DNA from: BOG-908 sp963850605
Lineage (GTDB): Bacteria > Pseudomonadota > Alphaproteobacteria > Acetobacterales > Acetobacteraceae
Assembly: GCA_963850605.1 (NCBI GenBank)
Contig: CAWKLX010000006.1
Span: forward strand, 310,001 to 374,000
Length of the DNA stretch: 64,000 nucleotides
Direction of reading: 5' to 3'
Numbering within the stretch: the first letter of the stretch is position 1; the number at the start of each line of letters is the position of its first letter. The notes under the pieces are model-generated. The model searched no databases. It was given only the letters and a program-made list of their open reading frames with translations, and was not told the DNA's origin. Below, in pieces: positions 25,950 to 35,951 of this stretch. The translations under genes were made by a program, and so were the position numbers.

Positions 25950-26041
25950 CCCGGCCGGCCGGCCGCTTGCGCAACCGGAGCGCGCGCTGTTACCTGCCGG
26001 CCCCGGCCCGAAGAGACCGTCCATCGGAGGATTCTTACAAC

Positions 26042-27523
26042 ATGCGTCTTGCGGTGCTGAAGGAGCGTCGTGCCGACGAGACGCGCGTGGCCGCCACGCC
26101 GGAAACGGTGCGCAAGCTGGTGGCCCTGGGCCTGGACGTGGCCGTGGAGAGCGGCGCGGGGCAGGGCACGTCCATCGCCGACGCCGAGTTCTCGGCCGCC
26201 GGCGCCGAAATCGGCGCCGATGCGGCGGCCACCCTGGCCGGCGCCGGCGTGGTCTTCGCCGTCCGCGCGCCGGAGGCGGCCGAGCGGGCGCTGATCCCGC
26301 GCGGCGCGCTGCTGGTCTGCACCTCCGGCGCGCTGGCCGACCCCGCGCTGGTCCCCGCCCTGGCGCAAGCCGGCATCGACACGGCCGCCATGGAGCTGCT
26401 GCCCCGCATCACCCGCGCCCAATCGATGGACATTCTGTCCAGCCAGGCCAACCTCGCCGGCTACCGCGCGGTCATCGAGGGTGCGGCCGCTTTCGACCGC
26501 GGCTTCGCCATGATGATGACGGCCGCCGGCACCGTGCCGCCCGCCCGCGTGTTCGTGCTGGGGGCGGGCGTCGCCGGCCTGCAGGCCATCGCCACCGCCC
26601 GCCGCCTGGGCGCGATCGTGTCCGCCACAGACGTGCGCCCAGCCGCGAAAGAAGAAATCCGCTCCCTGGGCGCCACCTTCGTCGGCGTCGAGGACGAGGA
26701 GACGGCCGGCCAGACCGGCGCCTACGCCCGCGAGATGACCGCCGATTTCCGCCGCAAGCAGGCCGAGCTGGTCACGGCCACGGTGGCCAAGAACGACCTG
26801 GTCATCTGCACCGCCCTGGTGCAGGGCGGCCGGGCGCCGACCCTGGTCACGCAGGCGATGGTCGACGGCATGCGCCCCGGCAGCGTGGTCGTGGACCTCG
26901 CCTCCGACGGCGGCGGCAATTGCGAGGCGACCCGGCCGGGCGAGGCCACCACCACGGCCAATGGCGTCAAGATCCTGGGTTTCCGCAACTGGCCCGGCCG
27001 CATCCCCGTGGCCGCCAGCACGCTCTACGCGAAGAACCTGCTGACCTTCCTGACCACCTTCTGGGACAAGGAGGCCAAGGCGCCGAAACTGCCCGAGGAC
27101 GACGCCATCGTGCAGGGCGTGATGCTGACCCGCGGCGGCCAGGTCGTGCACAAGCAGTTCGCCGGCGCGGCCCCCCCACCGCCCGCGACGCCCGCGCCCG
27201 AGCCGGCGGGCGCGGCCGAAGAGGACGCGGCCCCATCCCTGGCCGACCCCGCCGCCGACCTGAAACCCGAGCCCGCACCCCACCAGGCGCCCCCGCCCGC
27301 CGAGACCGTGGACGCGACCGGCCTGGCGCCGCTGCCCACCTCCGCTCTGGACGCCGCACCCGAAGCCGAGGCCGCGCTGCCCGAGACCGGTGCGCCGCCG
27401 CCCGATCCGGCCGAAGTGCTGGACCGGACAGGGGCCGCACCCGAGCTGCCACCGCCCGCCAAACCGAAAAAGGCGCGCCCGCCAAAGGCACAGGCGGCAC
27501 CCGGCCCCACCGACGTGACCTGA
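26042..27523 (+). CDS. pntAA: NAD(P) transhydrogenase subunit alpha part 1, with long C-terminal extension
   Basis: 493 residues. The NAD(H)-binding domain I of the proton-pumping transhydrogenase, which reduces NADP+ with NADH using the proton gradient. Family marks: MRLAVLKERRADETRVAATP, RITRAQSMDILSSQANLAGY, and the Rossmann loop VLGAGVAGLQAIATARRLGA. The conserved part ends near residue 378 (MLTRGGQVVHKQF). A further 115 residues, almost all Pro, Ala and Glu with a basic end (KPKKARPPKAQAAPG), are unusual since this subunit is normally about 375-390 residues. GGAGGA 11 bases upstream supports ATG 26042. First gene of pntAA-pntAB-pntB. Confidence 0.95.
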   Translation: MRLAVLKERRADETRVAATPETVRKLVALGLDVAVESGAGQGTSIADAEFSAAGAEIGADAAATLAGAGVVFAVRAPEAAERALIPRGALLVCTSGALADPALVPALAQAGIDTAAMELLPRITRAQSMDILSSQANLAGYRAVIEGAAAFDRGFAMMMTAAGTVPPARVFVLGAGVAGLQAIATARRLGAIVSATDVRPAAKEEIRSLGATFVGVEDEETAGQTGAYAREMTADFRRKQAELVTATVAKNDLVICTALVQGGRAPTLVTQAMVDGMRPGSVVVDLASDGGGNCEATRPGEATTTANGVKILGFRNWPGRIPVAASTLYAKNLLTFLTTFWDKEAKAPKLPEDDAIVQGVMLTRGGQVVHKQFAGAAPPPPATPAPEPAGAAEEDAAPSLADPAADLKPEPAPHQAPPPAETVDATGLAPLPTSALDAAPEAEAALPETGAPPPDPAEVLDRTGAAPELPPPAKPKKARPPKAQAAPGPTDVT

Positions 27524-27540
27524 ACGGAAGGCCCAGGACC

Positions 27541-27963
27541 ATGAACCCCACCTCGCTCGCCGAGCAGGCCCACGCGCTGGCCGACCGCGCCGCCGATCTC
27601 GCCCACCGCCTCGACATGCTGGCCAGCCATGCCGCCCCCCCGCCAATGGTCGCCAACGTGGCCGCCGCCGCCGAACCCTTCATCTTCCTGCTGACGATTT
27701 TTCTCCTCGCCTGCTTCGTCGGCTACTACGTCGTCTGGAACGTGACGCCCGCGCTGCACAGCCCGCTGATGGCCGTCACCAACGGCATCTCGTCCGTCAT
27801 CATCGTCGGCGCCATGCTGGCCACCGGGCTGAGCCACGGCACCGCGCCGCACGTCTTCGGCTTCATCGCCGTCACACTGGCCAGCGTGAACATCTTCGGC
27901 GGCTTCCTGGTCACCCAGCGCATGCTGTCGATGTTCCAGTCCAAAAACAAAGCAAAGAAATAG
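27541..27963 (+). CDS. pntAB: NAD(P) transhydrogenase subunit alpha part 2
   Basis: 140 residues; the short membrane domain II segment that is separate in alphaproteobacteria. A helical N-terminus (LAEQAHALADRAADLAHRL) precedes three to four membrane helices starting at about 45 (PFIFLLTIFLLACFVGYYVV), including TPALHSPLMAVTNGISSVI, the conserved loop of this subunit. It lies 17 bases after pntAA and 12 before pntB, as a tight operon. Confidence 0.93.
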   Translation: MNPTSLAEQAHALADRAADLAHRLDMLASHAAPPPMVANVAAAAEPFIFLLTIFLLACFVGYYVVWNVTPALHSPLMAVTNGISSVIIVGAMLATGLSHGTAPHVFGFIAVTLASVNIFGGFLVTQRMLSMFQSKNKAKK

Positions 27964-27975
27964 GGCGCGGCGCAG

Positions 27976-29382
<1,407 letters not shown>

Positions 29383-29394
29383 CGACGTATCGCA

Positions 29395-29503
29395 GGAAGA
29401 CCTTCTTTTTTGAAAAAAAGAAGCAAAAAACGTTTATCCGGCTGTCGCGGACTCAATGGATAAAAGTTTTTTGGTCCTTTTTTTCAAAAAAGGACCGCTT
29501 CCT
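29395..29503. repeat. Repeat B copy 3 (double hairpin, inverted orientation)
   Basis: The reverse complement of copy 1 with only a handful of changes: CTTCTTTTTTGAAAAAAAG arm, core GGCTGTCGCGGACTCAAT, then AAGTTTTTTGGTCC and CTTTTTTTCAAAAAAGG. It sits between pntB and the following secreted-protein gene, so the left hairpin and its neighbouring A/T run would terminate pnt transcription. Confidence 0.8.
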
Positions 29504-29581
29504 TCCTATGTCCCACAACCTTCATGTGCAGCGCGCATATCCGCCGTAGAATGTAGCCGGACAACCGGAAAAAGGTGCCCC

Positions 29582-30823
29582 ATGCGGCAGACGATCGCGA
29601 TGCTCGCCGTGCTTGCCCACGGCCATCTCGCCTGGGGAGCCGACAGCTACACCACGCTGCACAGCTTCGATGGCAAGGACGGTGCCACCAGCGTGGCGGG
29701 TCTCGTGTCGGACGCCAGCGGTGCCCTGTACGGGACCACGAATTTCGGCGGACCCGGTGGCTACGGCACGGTGTTCAAGCTTGTGCCGCCCGCCCCGGGT
29801 CAGAGCAGGTGGATGCTGCAGACGATCCACGCCTTCACAGGCCATGACGGCGCGTTTCCCGGCGGTGTTCTGCTGATCGACAAGCAGGGCGCGCTCTACG
29901 GCACCACGCCGAACGGCGATCCGAACACGCTGTTCGGCACGGTCTTCAAACTATCGCCGCCACACGATGGTTTTGGCGACTGGCAGTTCCAGACGTTGTG
30001 GGCGTTCAACGGGCGGGGGCAGGGGGGCGCGTCGCTGTCCGGGCTGATCATGGATGAGCAGGGCGCGTTGTACGGCACCACGGATATCGGCGGCGGCGGC
30101 TTCCAGGGCAACGGCTCCGGCACCGTCTTCAAGCTGGCCCCGGCCGGCCAGTCCTGGACATTCCAGACCCTGTGCTTCTTCGGCCGTGCGCGCCGCGCCG
30201 GCGCGGTGCCGAACGACACGCTCTATCGGGACGCGCAGGGCGTCCTGTACGGAACCGATGCGATCGGCGGCGTGAACGGCTTCGGAACGGCGTTCACCCT
30301 CACACCCCCCGTCCTCGGGCAGACGAAGTGGACGAGGCGGGAGATCGTGGAGTTCACATTCCCGGACGTCACCCCGTTCAACGGTCTGGTCCCCGGGCCA
30401 GGCGGCGCGCTGTATGGCGTCAGCACCGGGGTGGCGCTGGGAACGGCCGGCACCGTGTTCCGGCTGGTGCCGCCGGCGGCGGGTCAGACCAGGTGGCGCA
30501 AGGAAACGGTATTCCAGTTCAACGGCCTGGATGGTGCCGTGCCGTATGGGCTGCTGACCTCGGACAGGCACGGCGGATTCTATGGCAGCACGTATGTGGC
30601 CGGCAGCAAGGGTGGCGGCACTCTGTTCCATCTGCTCCCGCCGCCCGCGGGCTCCCACGCCTGGTCATTGCAGACGCTGCACGATTACGATTCGTCGCCC
30701 ATACCGCCGAACGTCTATGAGCCGAATGGCGGCTTGGTGCTCGACGCGGCCGGCGCGCTCTACGGCACCACCGTGTTCGGCGGCCCCACCGAATCCGGAA
30801 CGATCTTCCGCTACGGCCCCTGA
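29582..30823 (+). CDS. Exported Gloeo_Verruco-repeat (TIGR03803-type) protein
   Basis: 413 residues from ATG 29582. Signal peptide (about 1-19, MLAVLAHGHLAWGA). The mature part is about seven tandem units of roughly 50 residues, each built on GLxxDxxGALYGTTxxGG...GTVFKLxPP followed by WxxQTLxxF, the repeat described as TIGR03803. The repeat number and spacing suggest a beta-propeller in the periplasm or outside the cell. Biochemical function is unknown for the family. A second, related gene lies at 40961-42184. Repeat B copy 3 is upstream; no neighbouring gene suggests a role. Confidence 0.8.
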   Translation: MRQTIAMLAVLAHGHLAWGADSYTTLHSFDGKDGATSVAGLVSDASGALYGTTNFGGPGGYGTVFKLVPPAPGQSRWMLQTIHAFTGHDGAFPGGVLLIDKQGALYGTTPNGDPNTLFGTVFKLSPPHDGFGDWQFQTLWAFNGRGQGGASLSGLIMDEQGALYGTTDIGGGGFQGNGSGTVFKLAPAGQSWTFQTLCFFGRARRAGAVPNDTLYRDAQGVLYGTDAIGGVNGFGTAFTLTPPVLGQTKWTRREIVEFTFPDVTPFNGLVPGPGGALYGVSTGVALGTAGTVFRLVPPAAGQTRWRKETVFQFNGLDGAVPYGLLTSDRHGGFYGSTYVAGSKGGGTLFHLLPPPAGSHAWSLQTLHDYDSSPIPPNVYEPNGGLVLDAAGALYGTTVFGGPTESGTIFRYGP

Positions 30824-30902
30824 TCGACCCAAGCCGGATCGTCAGCGGCGGCACCCCGGCCTTGCCGAGGCGCTGCCCACCATCGAGACCTGCGCGTCCA
30901 CC

Positions 30903-30925
30903 GCCCCGGATTGATAATCCGGGGC
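30903..30925. terminator. Hairpin downstream of the TIGR03803-type gene
   Basis: GCCCCGGATT (30903-30912) pairs exactly with AATCCGGGGC (30916-30925) around a three-base loop, 80 bases after the stop of the gene at 29582. There is no T-run; it could stabilise the 3' end or mark the edge of the IS remnant. Confidence 0.35.
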
Positions 30926-30956
30926 GCCACATTGTCGTCCATGCCCGATCGTGGAG

Positions 30957-31187
30957 CCCGACCGCATGCGCCGCCTGCTCGCCACCCTGCCCATGGTTGG
31001 CAGCCTGCTGATGTGCGCGAACGACGGTGCTGTCCAGCATCAGGTATCGGTTACCGGGATCGCTGGTTAGTGCCGCGCAGATGCGTTCCCAGACGCCGCT
31101 CTTGGCGCGTCATGTGAAGCGTCTGTCGACCAATTTGTATTTTCCATAGCGCTCGGGAAGGTCATTCCAGTGAGCGCCAGACGTATC
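30957..31187 (-). pseudogene. IS5-family transposase fragment
   Basis: Reading the minus strand gives SGAHWNDLPERYGKYK, then RFT*RAKSGVWERICAALTS, DPGNRYLMLDSTVVRAHQQA and GEQAAHAVG, a continuous match to the N-terminal part of IS5-family (IS1031/IS427-like) transposases. A TGA interrupts it where the family has Arg-Trp. The start, the catalytic DDE core beyond the first Asp and both ends of the element are missing. It borders the AT-richer stretch at 31188-32610 and may mark how that stretch was acquired. Confidence 0.7.
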
Positions 31188-31456
31188 CTGAATGTCGATT
31201 GATCCTAGTTGGCGATCTAGCTCGGTCGGTAATTTCAGAACTTTCTGAATCTCAATCTGGCAAGTGTTCGATCCCAGGGAAATCGTGCTTGTTGCTGTTG
31301 CCAAAGGACCTACTTGCTTCTCGATACAGACAATTCGATCACAAGGTGAATTAAGAGAATATACCACCAATACATGCAACCGAACTCGCTGTTGCCAGAC
31401 AGAACCGATGGTCAAGATTGTGCGACCGACGATCGGTGGCGCAGCGGCAGTCGTGG
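31188..31456. other. AT-richer gap without recognisable gene
   Basis: 269 bases of visibly lower GC than the surroundings, between the IS fragment and the esterase end. Short open frames exist on both strands, but none has a ribosome site, signal or family similarity that I can see. Confidence 0.4.
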
Positions 31457-32609
31457 TTAGTGTGTAGTAGTGGGTTGAGAGGGGATGGCAGAGGTCGTCG
31501 GTACTCCGGCGAGAAACGGCAACATCTTTGTCGTAATTCTCTTCGGAACGCCGCTATTGTGATCTCCATCGTAAAGCTCAAATTGGTGAGCGACATTCAA
31601 ATTTGTAGTATGTGGTCTAGGTCGGACTCGCCCAGCGGGATGTGTGTGAAAGGGTCTTGACGACCCGCATCAAAGCCTATCGCGCGCAGACGACGAAGGT
31701 TCGCAATTTCGGCGCTTACAGTAGGGACAATCATATGAGCATTCCAGAGCGCTCGAATGCTCGGATCAAACACCTGTTTCGTGCCCTGCAACCGAACGGG
31801 AAGACTCGCTCCGAATGGCTTTTCACCCGCCTGCGGCGACCACGCTATAGCCATGCCTTCGAACGCCTGTGCAACGTAATGATCTTCTTGTTTAAAAACG
31901 TCAAAGCTCAGAAATCTTTCGCTTACGAACCACTCAGGATTCGAGGGCAGCAAATCTCCGGCAATCTCGAGGCAGCAAGGACTGAGAGCATATATAGCGC
32001 TGAATACATCCGGATGGCGAAACGCTATGTAGAGTGCTCCATACCCACCCATTGAATGGCCAGCAATTGCCCTAGCTTCCGGCATGGCCAATGTATCAAA
32101 ACGCTGGTCAATGGCGCCTACAAGCTCCTTTACGATAAAATCTTCCCATTGCCCGTCTGCGCTGGAGTTGACGTAAAAACTCCCTCCCGCTCGCGTTTTG
32201 GCATCCGGCATAACAATAATTAGAGGTTTGAGGCCACCAGCGATCGCTTTATCCATTTCGCCTTGAATGTTCCAATCAGGGTCACTCGTCCATTGGTCAG
32301 CACTCCCTTTGTAACCGTGAAGCAAGTAAATGACCGGAAATTTGCATCGGCATAAACCATACATGGGCGGAAGATAAACTTCGACTTTCCGATCTGGGAA
32401 GTCTTCCTGTACTTTGTTCTCTCTAGGCCGCGGCCGTGAAGGACGAAAGTGATCAATCGACCTTTGGGAAGCTGGGCAAAGGCCCCCGTTGCCACGCCTA
32501 AAGCACATACTACTCCAAAAATCATTGACCATGTCTGAAGTGGAAGACGGCGGAAGATGGTCGCGCTGCCAACTCGCGCGATAGATGCCAATCGGGACTC
32601 TGACTTCAT
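31457..32609 (-). CDS. Exported esterase (PF00756-type alpha/beta hydrolase), two apparent frameshifts
   Basis: Three minus-strand frames join into one protein of about 384 residues. N-terminal frame: ATG 32609, signal peptide about 25-45 (MIFGVVCALGVATGAFAQ). After a missing base near 32421 the main frame gives FPDRKVEVYLPPMYG, VIYLLHGYKGSADQW, the nucleophile elbow GHSMGGYGALY with the catalytic Ser, and PFTHIPLGESDLDHIL. After a second missing base near 31603 the end is NVAHQFELYDGDHNSG with the catalytic His. This is a full Ser-Asp-His esterase D / mycolyltransferase-like hydrolase. Base composition is lower in GC than in all neighbours, pointing to acquisition by transfer. Both shifts may be sequencing deletions or true decay. 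Confidence 0.7.
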
Positions 32610-33146
32610 CTGCGGTGACCCGTCGCAACTGTTTAACCGATACCCTTGCACAACTCAGCCTAACCGCAAGCTCGATCCGGGAGCAAACGGCAAGCATCGA
32701 CCAGCGGCAAACCTCGCTATGTTCACACAACCCGAGATCGACACCCGGAAACCTCGGCATCGGGCGCGTGTCGGGCGATGTAGGAGGCCTGCCGTGGCTC
32801 GATTGGATACGCCCGCACCGTGGCCCATATGCGCGCAGCGAATGCGGGACCACGCAACTGAACGGCAGAACGCGAGCGATGAGTTAGACTGCGCTAACCC
32901 ATACATCTCCCGGCGTCGCCCCGTGTACTTTACGGCCATAGCGGCAGAATTCGACGTGATCTGACGCGTTCTGTTCGGCGCGGGCAACCGCCTCCGGCAC
33001 TGATGGCACAACAACGCGTGGCATCAAACACGGCGAACAAAACGGCCGTACGTGTGACCTGGCTCACATGCGTCCCGCTGCCGCCCGCCTACGGTGCAAA
33101 AGGCGCCCGAGGGGCGGCCCGAAGCAACCAACCAGGAGAGCCAGAC
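32610..33146. other. Gene-free stretch
   Basis: No frame on either strand shows a start with a ribosome site or a recognisable product. At 32829-32853 there is a motif (ATGCGCGCAGCGAATGCGGG) repeated almost exactly at 34659. The GC content rises back to the local level through this stretch. Confidence 0.4.
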
Positions 33147-33512
33147 ATGAAGACGATCATGCGAGTTGTCACCGCCGGCATGCTGCTGCACGCGGCCATG
33201 CCCTCGAATGCGAATGCGGCCAGCTTAACGCGCCATACCCTCGTGGCGGCCGTCAGCGCTGCCGGAACGCTGTATCCGGGCGGCGACGCCAAGCAGGTGT
33301 ATCACGGCCAGGCCGGCTACTATTCCGTTTTCTTTCCGCTTTCGGCACATCCATTCTGCGCCGCGTCAGCCGTCGAATTCGCCGGCGAGGCGCCATACTT
33401 CATTTCCGCGAGCGTCATGTCCACGCAGCTTTACGACGTCGTGCTCGTCTACGTGCAGGACGTCAACGCCACACCGCAGGCCGCCGATATCTATGTAAGT
33501 CTGGTATGTTGA
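33147..33512 (+). CDS. Small exported hypothetical protein
   Basis: 121 residues from ATG 33147 with AGGAGA 8 bases upstream. A signal peptide (about 1-24: MRVVTAGMLLHAAMPSNANA) is followed by a short beta-rich domain of about 95 residues containing two cysteines (HPFCAAS and the terminal LVC) that could form a disulfide. No family was recognised. It is alone between a gene-free stretch and repeat A copy 3. Confidence 0.6.
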   Translation: MKTIMRVVTAGMLLHAAMPSNANAASLTRHTLVAAVSAAGTLYPGGDAKQVYHGQAGYYSVFFPLSAHPFCAASAVEFAGEAPYFISASVMSTQLYDVVLVYVQDVNATPQAADIYVSLVC

Positions 33513-33546
33513 TCGGTTAGCAAGCGTAGCAACGTAGCACGCGTAG

Positions 33547-33675
33547 GATGGGTTAGAGCATCATCCAATCGAACGGAATCGTTCGGTCGGATAAAGATGC
33601 TCGCCAAACAATAAGCTAGAGCTTGGTCCGTGAGCCAATGCGAACGGATCATGCTCTAGCGCAGCGTAACCCATC
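33547..33675. repeat. Palindrome split by insertion of repeat A
   Basis: The left half GATGGGTTA (33547-33555) and the right half TAACCCATC (33667-33675) are exact complements. Deleting repeat A and one TA leaves a 26-base palindrome with loop GCGCAGCG. This GATGGGTTA...TAACCCATC hairpin is a common intergenic motif in proteobacteria (recalled, not searched). Repeat A entered at its TA. Confidence 0.75.
33556..33656 (-). repeat. Repeat A copy 3 (MITE-like, 101 bp), inserted in a palindrome
   Basis: GAGCATCATCC ... GGATCATGCTC, flanked by TA at 33554-33555 and 33657-33658. It is nearly identical to copy 2. The interrupted palindrome around it shows the exact pre-insertion sequence and a 2-bp TA (or 3-bp TAG) target duplication, so this sequence family has moved as a unit. 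Confidence 0.85.
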
Positions 33676-34051
33676 AACGACACGTTTAGATACGACTGGT
33701 GCTTCATTCACCAAGACGGCTTCATCCTCGCACCGCCACCTTTGCTGCATTCGGCCACCCAAAGCCCATCGCGCTCGCGCGATGGGAACCCTCCGCGGTG
33801 GCCTGCTTCCACGCCTGACCGCCACTCGCACGGCGGCCGAACAGGCATCCAACCCAACCAATGAACATGCCTTCCCTGAGCATGCGGCGACGCGGCCGCA
33901 CCCAAAACTTGCCCAGCTCCCGCCATCCGTGTTCCTACTCCGTTCCCACCACCCACACCCCGCAGGCCACACCCTGAACGCCATCGCCCCTCTGCCAGAC
34001 CGCCCAGCGCGCCGCGACCGCCGCCTGCACCGGTGCGACCGCCTCGCCGAA
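33676..34051. other. Gene-poor stretch upstream of the hypothetical gene at 34052
   Basis: The forward frame of the next gene stays open back to 33623, but the part before about 33960 is a poor coding match and crosses the repeat A end. The last 90 bases could still be the true N-terminus of that gene. Nothing else was recognised. Confidence 0.35.
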
Positions 34052-34627
34052 ATGGCCATGCATCTGACCGAGACGGCCTACACCCAGGCTCTGCGCGACG
34101 CCCAGCCGCCACCCGAGCGCCCGCACCCCATGCCCGGCCCGCGGCCGGCCTACATGCCGCCCCCGAAAGCCGCCTACGACCACACCCTCGCCTCGAACTT
34201 CTTCCAGGAGTTCTCGAGATGCGCCCGCCAAGCCATCCTGCTGGAAGCCCGGCTGGACAGCGGCATCTACGACAACGCGCCCACCATCCCCGCCTTCACC
34301 GAGCGCGCCTTCCCTCGGCACCAAGCGCCCCGCCCCGCGCCAACCGGGCCGCGCGAGCCATCCGACGAAACGCGCCTCCACCACGAACGCCTCGAAGACG
34401 AGTTTGCCGATGACGACAGCAGCGAGCCGGATGAGCTCCTGCACACCATCGACAACAATCTCCAAACCGCCATCGCCGAAATCCGCGCCACCACGCCCGA
34501 ACCAGCCCGGTGGGCGGAGGCCGCTCCGCCATCCCGCGCCACCACCCCCACACACGACCAAAACCCCGAACCGCCGCGCCCCGCCCCAACCGGGAAAACC
34601 ATCCGCCACGCCCCCCGACGATGGTGA
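34052..34627 (+). CDS. Hypothetical proline- and acid-rich protein
   Basis: 191 residues if ATG 34052 (MAMHLTETAYTQALRD) is used; the start is uncertain because the frame is open further upstream. Residues about 45-75 form a short helical block (TLASNFFQEFSRCARQAILL), followed by an acidic stretch (LEDEFADDDSSEPDELLHTI) and a proline-rich tail ending in a basic cluster (RHAPRRW). No signal peptide, membrane segment or family recognised. The block plus disordered tail suggests a small adaptor, but function is unknown. Confidence 0.45.
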   Translation: MAMHLTETAYTQALRDAQPPPERPHPMPGPRPAYMPPPKAAYDHTLASNFFQEFSRCARQAILLEARLDSGIYDNAPTIPAFTERAFPRHQAPRPAPTGPREPSDETRLHHERLEDEFADDDSSEPDELLHTIDNNLQTAIAEIRATTPEPARWAEAAPPSRATTPTHDQNPEPPRPAPTGKTIRHAPRRW

Positions 34628-34850
34628 CCGCGCCCGCAAACCAACGCCCATAACCGGTATGCGCACAGCGAATGCGGACCCGCACGCGCGCAATCCCGCG
34701 AAAATCCCGCCCGGTTCGGATGAACGCATCCGCGCCGGCGACCACGCGCGCCCAACGGAGCAGCGCGCAGCCGGCACCTTCACGCGGACCGGTCCGCGCG
34801 GCCATACCCCGTTCCGGTCGAACCACCCGGCGTGACGCGCCAGGCGGCGC

Positions 34851-35603
34851 TCACAAGCCCAAGGCGGCCTGGGCCGGCACGCACGGTCCCCCGCCGGCTC
34901 CCGCCCGCCGCTGCTTCTCCATGCGGGCGGTGAACGCCACATCCTGGTTGCCGCCACTCTCCCCGGCCAGGATGCGGTCCAGCGCCGCCTCGTCCAGCGC
35001 CTGCCAGTCGCGCCCACGGCTCGGCCCGAACGGCACACGCACCAGCAGCGCGGGCTCCGCCGACCAGGCCAGAAGCTGCTCCAGCCCCACCATCTCCAGC
35101 ATGTCGCGCAAATGGTGCGCGGTCACATAGGCGTCCGGCCCCGCCCGATGCGCCGGCAGCCCCGCCGCCCGGTCCAGCCCCGCCGGGCGCCGCCAATAGC
35201 GCAGCCCCTGGTTGGAATGCGTCGGCGCATCCCGCCACAGCCGCAGCGCGCATTTATAGGTGCACACCCAGCGCGCCCCGCCACTCAGCGCCGGCAGGCA
35301 CCAGCGCTGCTCGAACGCGGCCCGATGCGCGGCCAGCGCCGCCGGCCTCGGATCGGGCTGCAGCACCGGCGGGGCCGCCACCTGCCATACCGGGCTCCCC
35401 GCCACGTCCTCGTCGATGATATGGTGGATGGCCGAGGTGGAGGGCGAGATAGGGTTGCCCGGGTTGACCAGCATGGCGCCGGGCGCACCGTCCAGCGCCC
35501 ACCCATCGCCGCGCAAACCCACATCCTGCCACCCCAGCTCCACCACCCCGCCATCGGTGAAGGAATGGCCCGTCGTCTCCAGATCGATCACGCGCACGAA
35601 CAT
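34851..35603 (-). CDS. DEDDh-type 3'-5' exonuclease (DnaQ / exonuclease X-like)
   Basis: 250 residues from ATG 35603. Exo I motif VRVIDLETTGHS (the DxE pair) lies at the N-terminus; the Exo II region contains IHHIIDEDV; Exo III is LPAHRAGPDAYVTAHHL with the His and final Asp of the DEDDh set. The overall match is to the exonuclease X / DNA polymerase III epsilon-like family, which trims 3' ends of DNA in repair. The C-terminal 70 residues (LLVRVPFGPSRGRDW) resemble the tail used by YqgF-independent ExoX-like proteins. It follows the DUF3297 gene by 14 bases on the same strand and is probably co-transcribed. Confidence 0.8.
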   Translation of the reverse strand: MFVRVIDLETTGHSFTDGGVVELGWQDVGLRGDGWALDGAPGAMLVNPGNPISPSTSAIHHIIDEDVAGSPVWQVAAPPVLQPDPRPAALAAHRAAFEQRWCLPALSGGARWVCTYKCALRLWRDAPTHSNQGLRYWRRPAGLDRAAGLPAHRAGPDAYVTAHHLRDMLEMVGLEQLLAWSAEPALLVRVPFGPSRGRDWQALDEAALDRILAGESGGNQDVAFTARMEKQRRAGAGGGPCVPAQAALGL

Positions 35604-35617
35604 GGCGGGCCGTCCGC

Positions 35618-35875
35618 TCAGCCCGGCTGTTCCGCGCCCGCATCCCGGAAATACGGCTCGACCGTCCCTTGCAGCTTCATCGTCAGCGGCGCGCCCGTCC
35701 GGTCCAGCGTCTTGCCCACCGTCACCCGTATCCACCCCTCGCTCACGCAATACTCGTCCACATTGGTCCGCTCCACGCCCTTGAACCGTATGCCCACCCC
35801 ACGCTCCAGCAACGCCGCATCGTGGTACGGGCTCTTGGGATTCATCGCGAGGCGATCTGGCGGAGTGTCGGTCAT
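35618..35875 (-). CDS. DUF3297 family protein
   Basis: 85 residues. It matches DUF3297 along its whole length: MTDTPPDRLAMNPKSPYHDA, LLERGVGIRFKGVERTNVDE, YCVSEGWIRVTVGKTLDR and KLQGTVEPYF. The family is small, soluble and widespread in Alpha- and Gammaproteobacteria, with no established function. It is divergent from the alpha/beta hydrolase (77-base gap, likely containing both promoters) and upstream of the exonuclease. Confidence 0.9.
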   Translation of the reverse strand: MTDTPPDRLAMNPKSPYHDAALLERGVGIRFKGVERTNVDEYCVSEGWIRVTVGKTLDRTGAPLTMKLQGTVEPYFRDAGAEQPG

Positions 35876-35951
35876 CCCCCGTTCCTACGGGTGCGGGCCC
35901 GCACGTTCAAGCGCGCGACAGCGCCGCGGCCCGGTGCTAATCCGCCACCCC

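Noticed and set aside
30957..31187. An active insertion sequence
   Set aside because: Only an N-terminal transposase piece with an in-frame stop remains; no ends and no DDE core.
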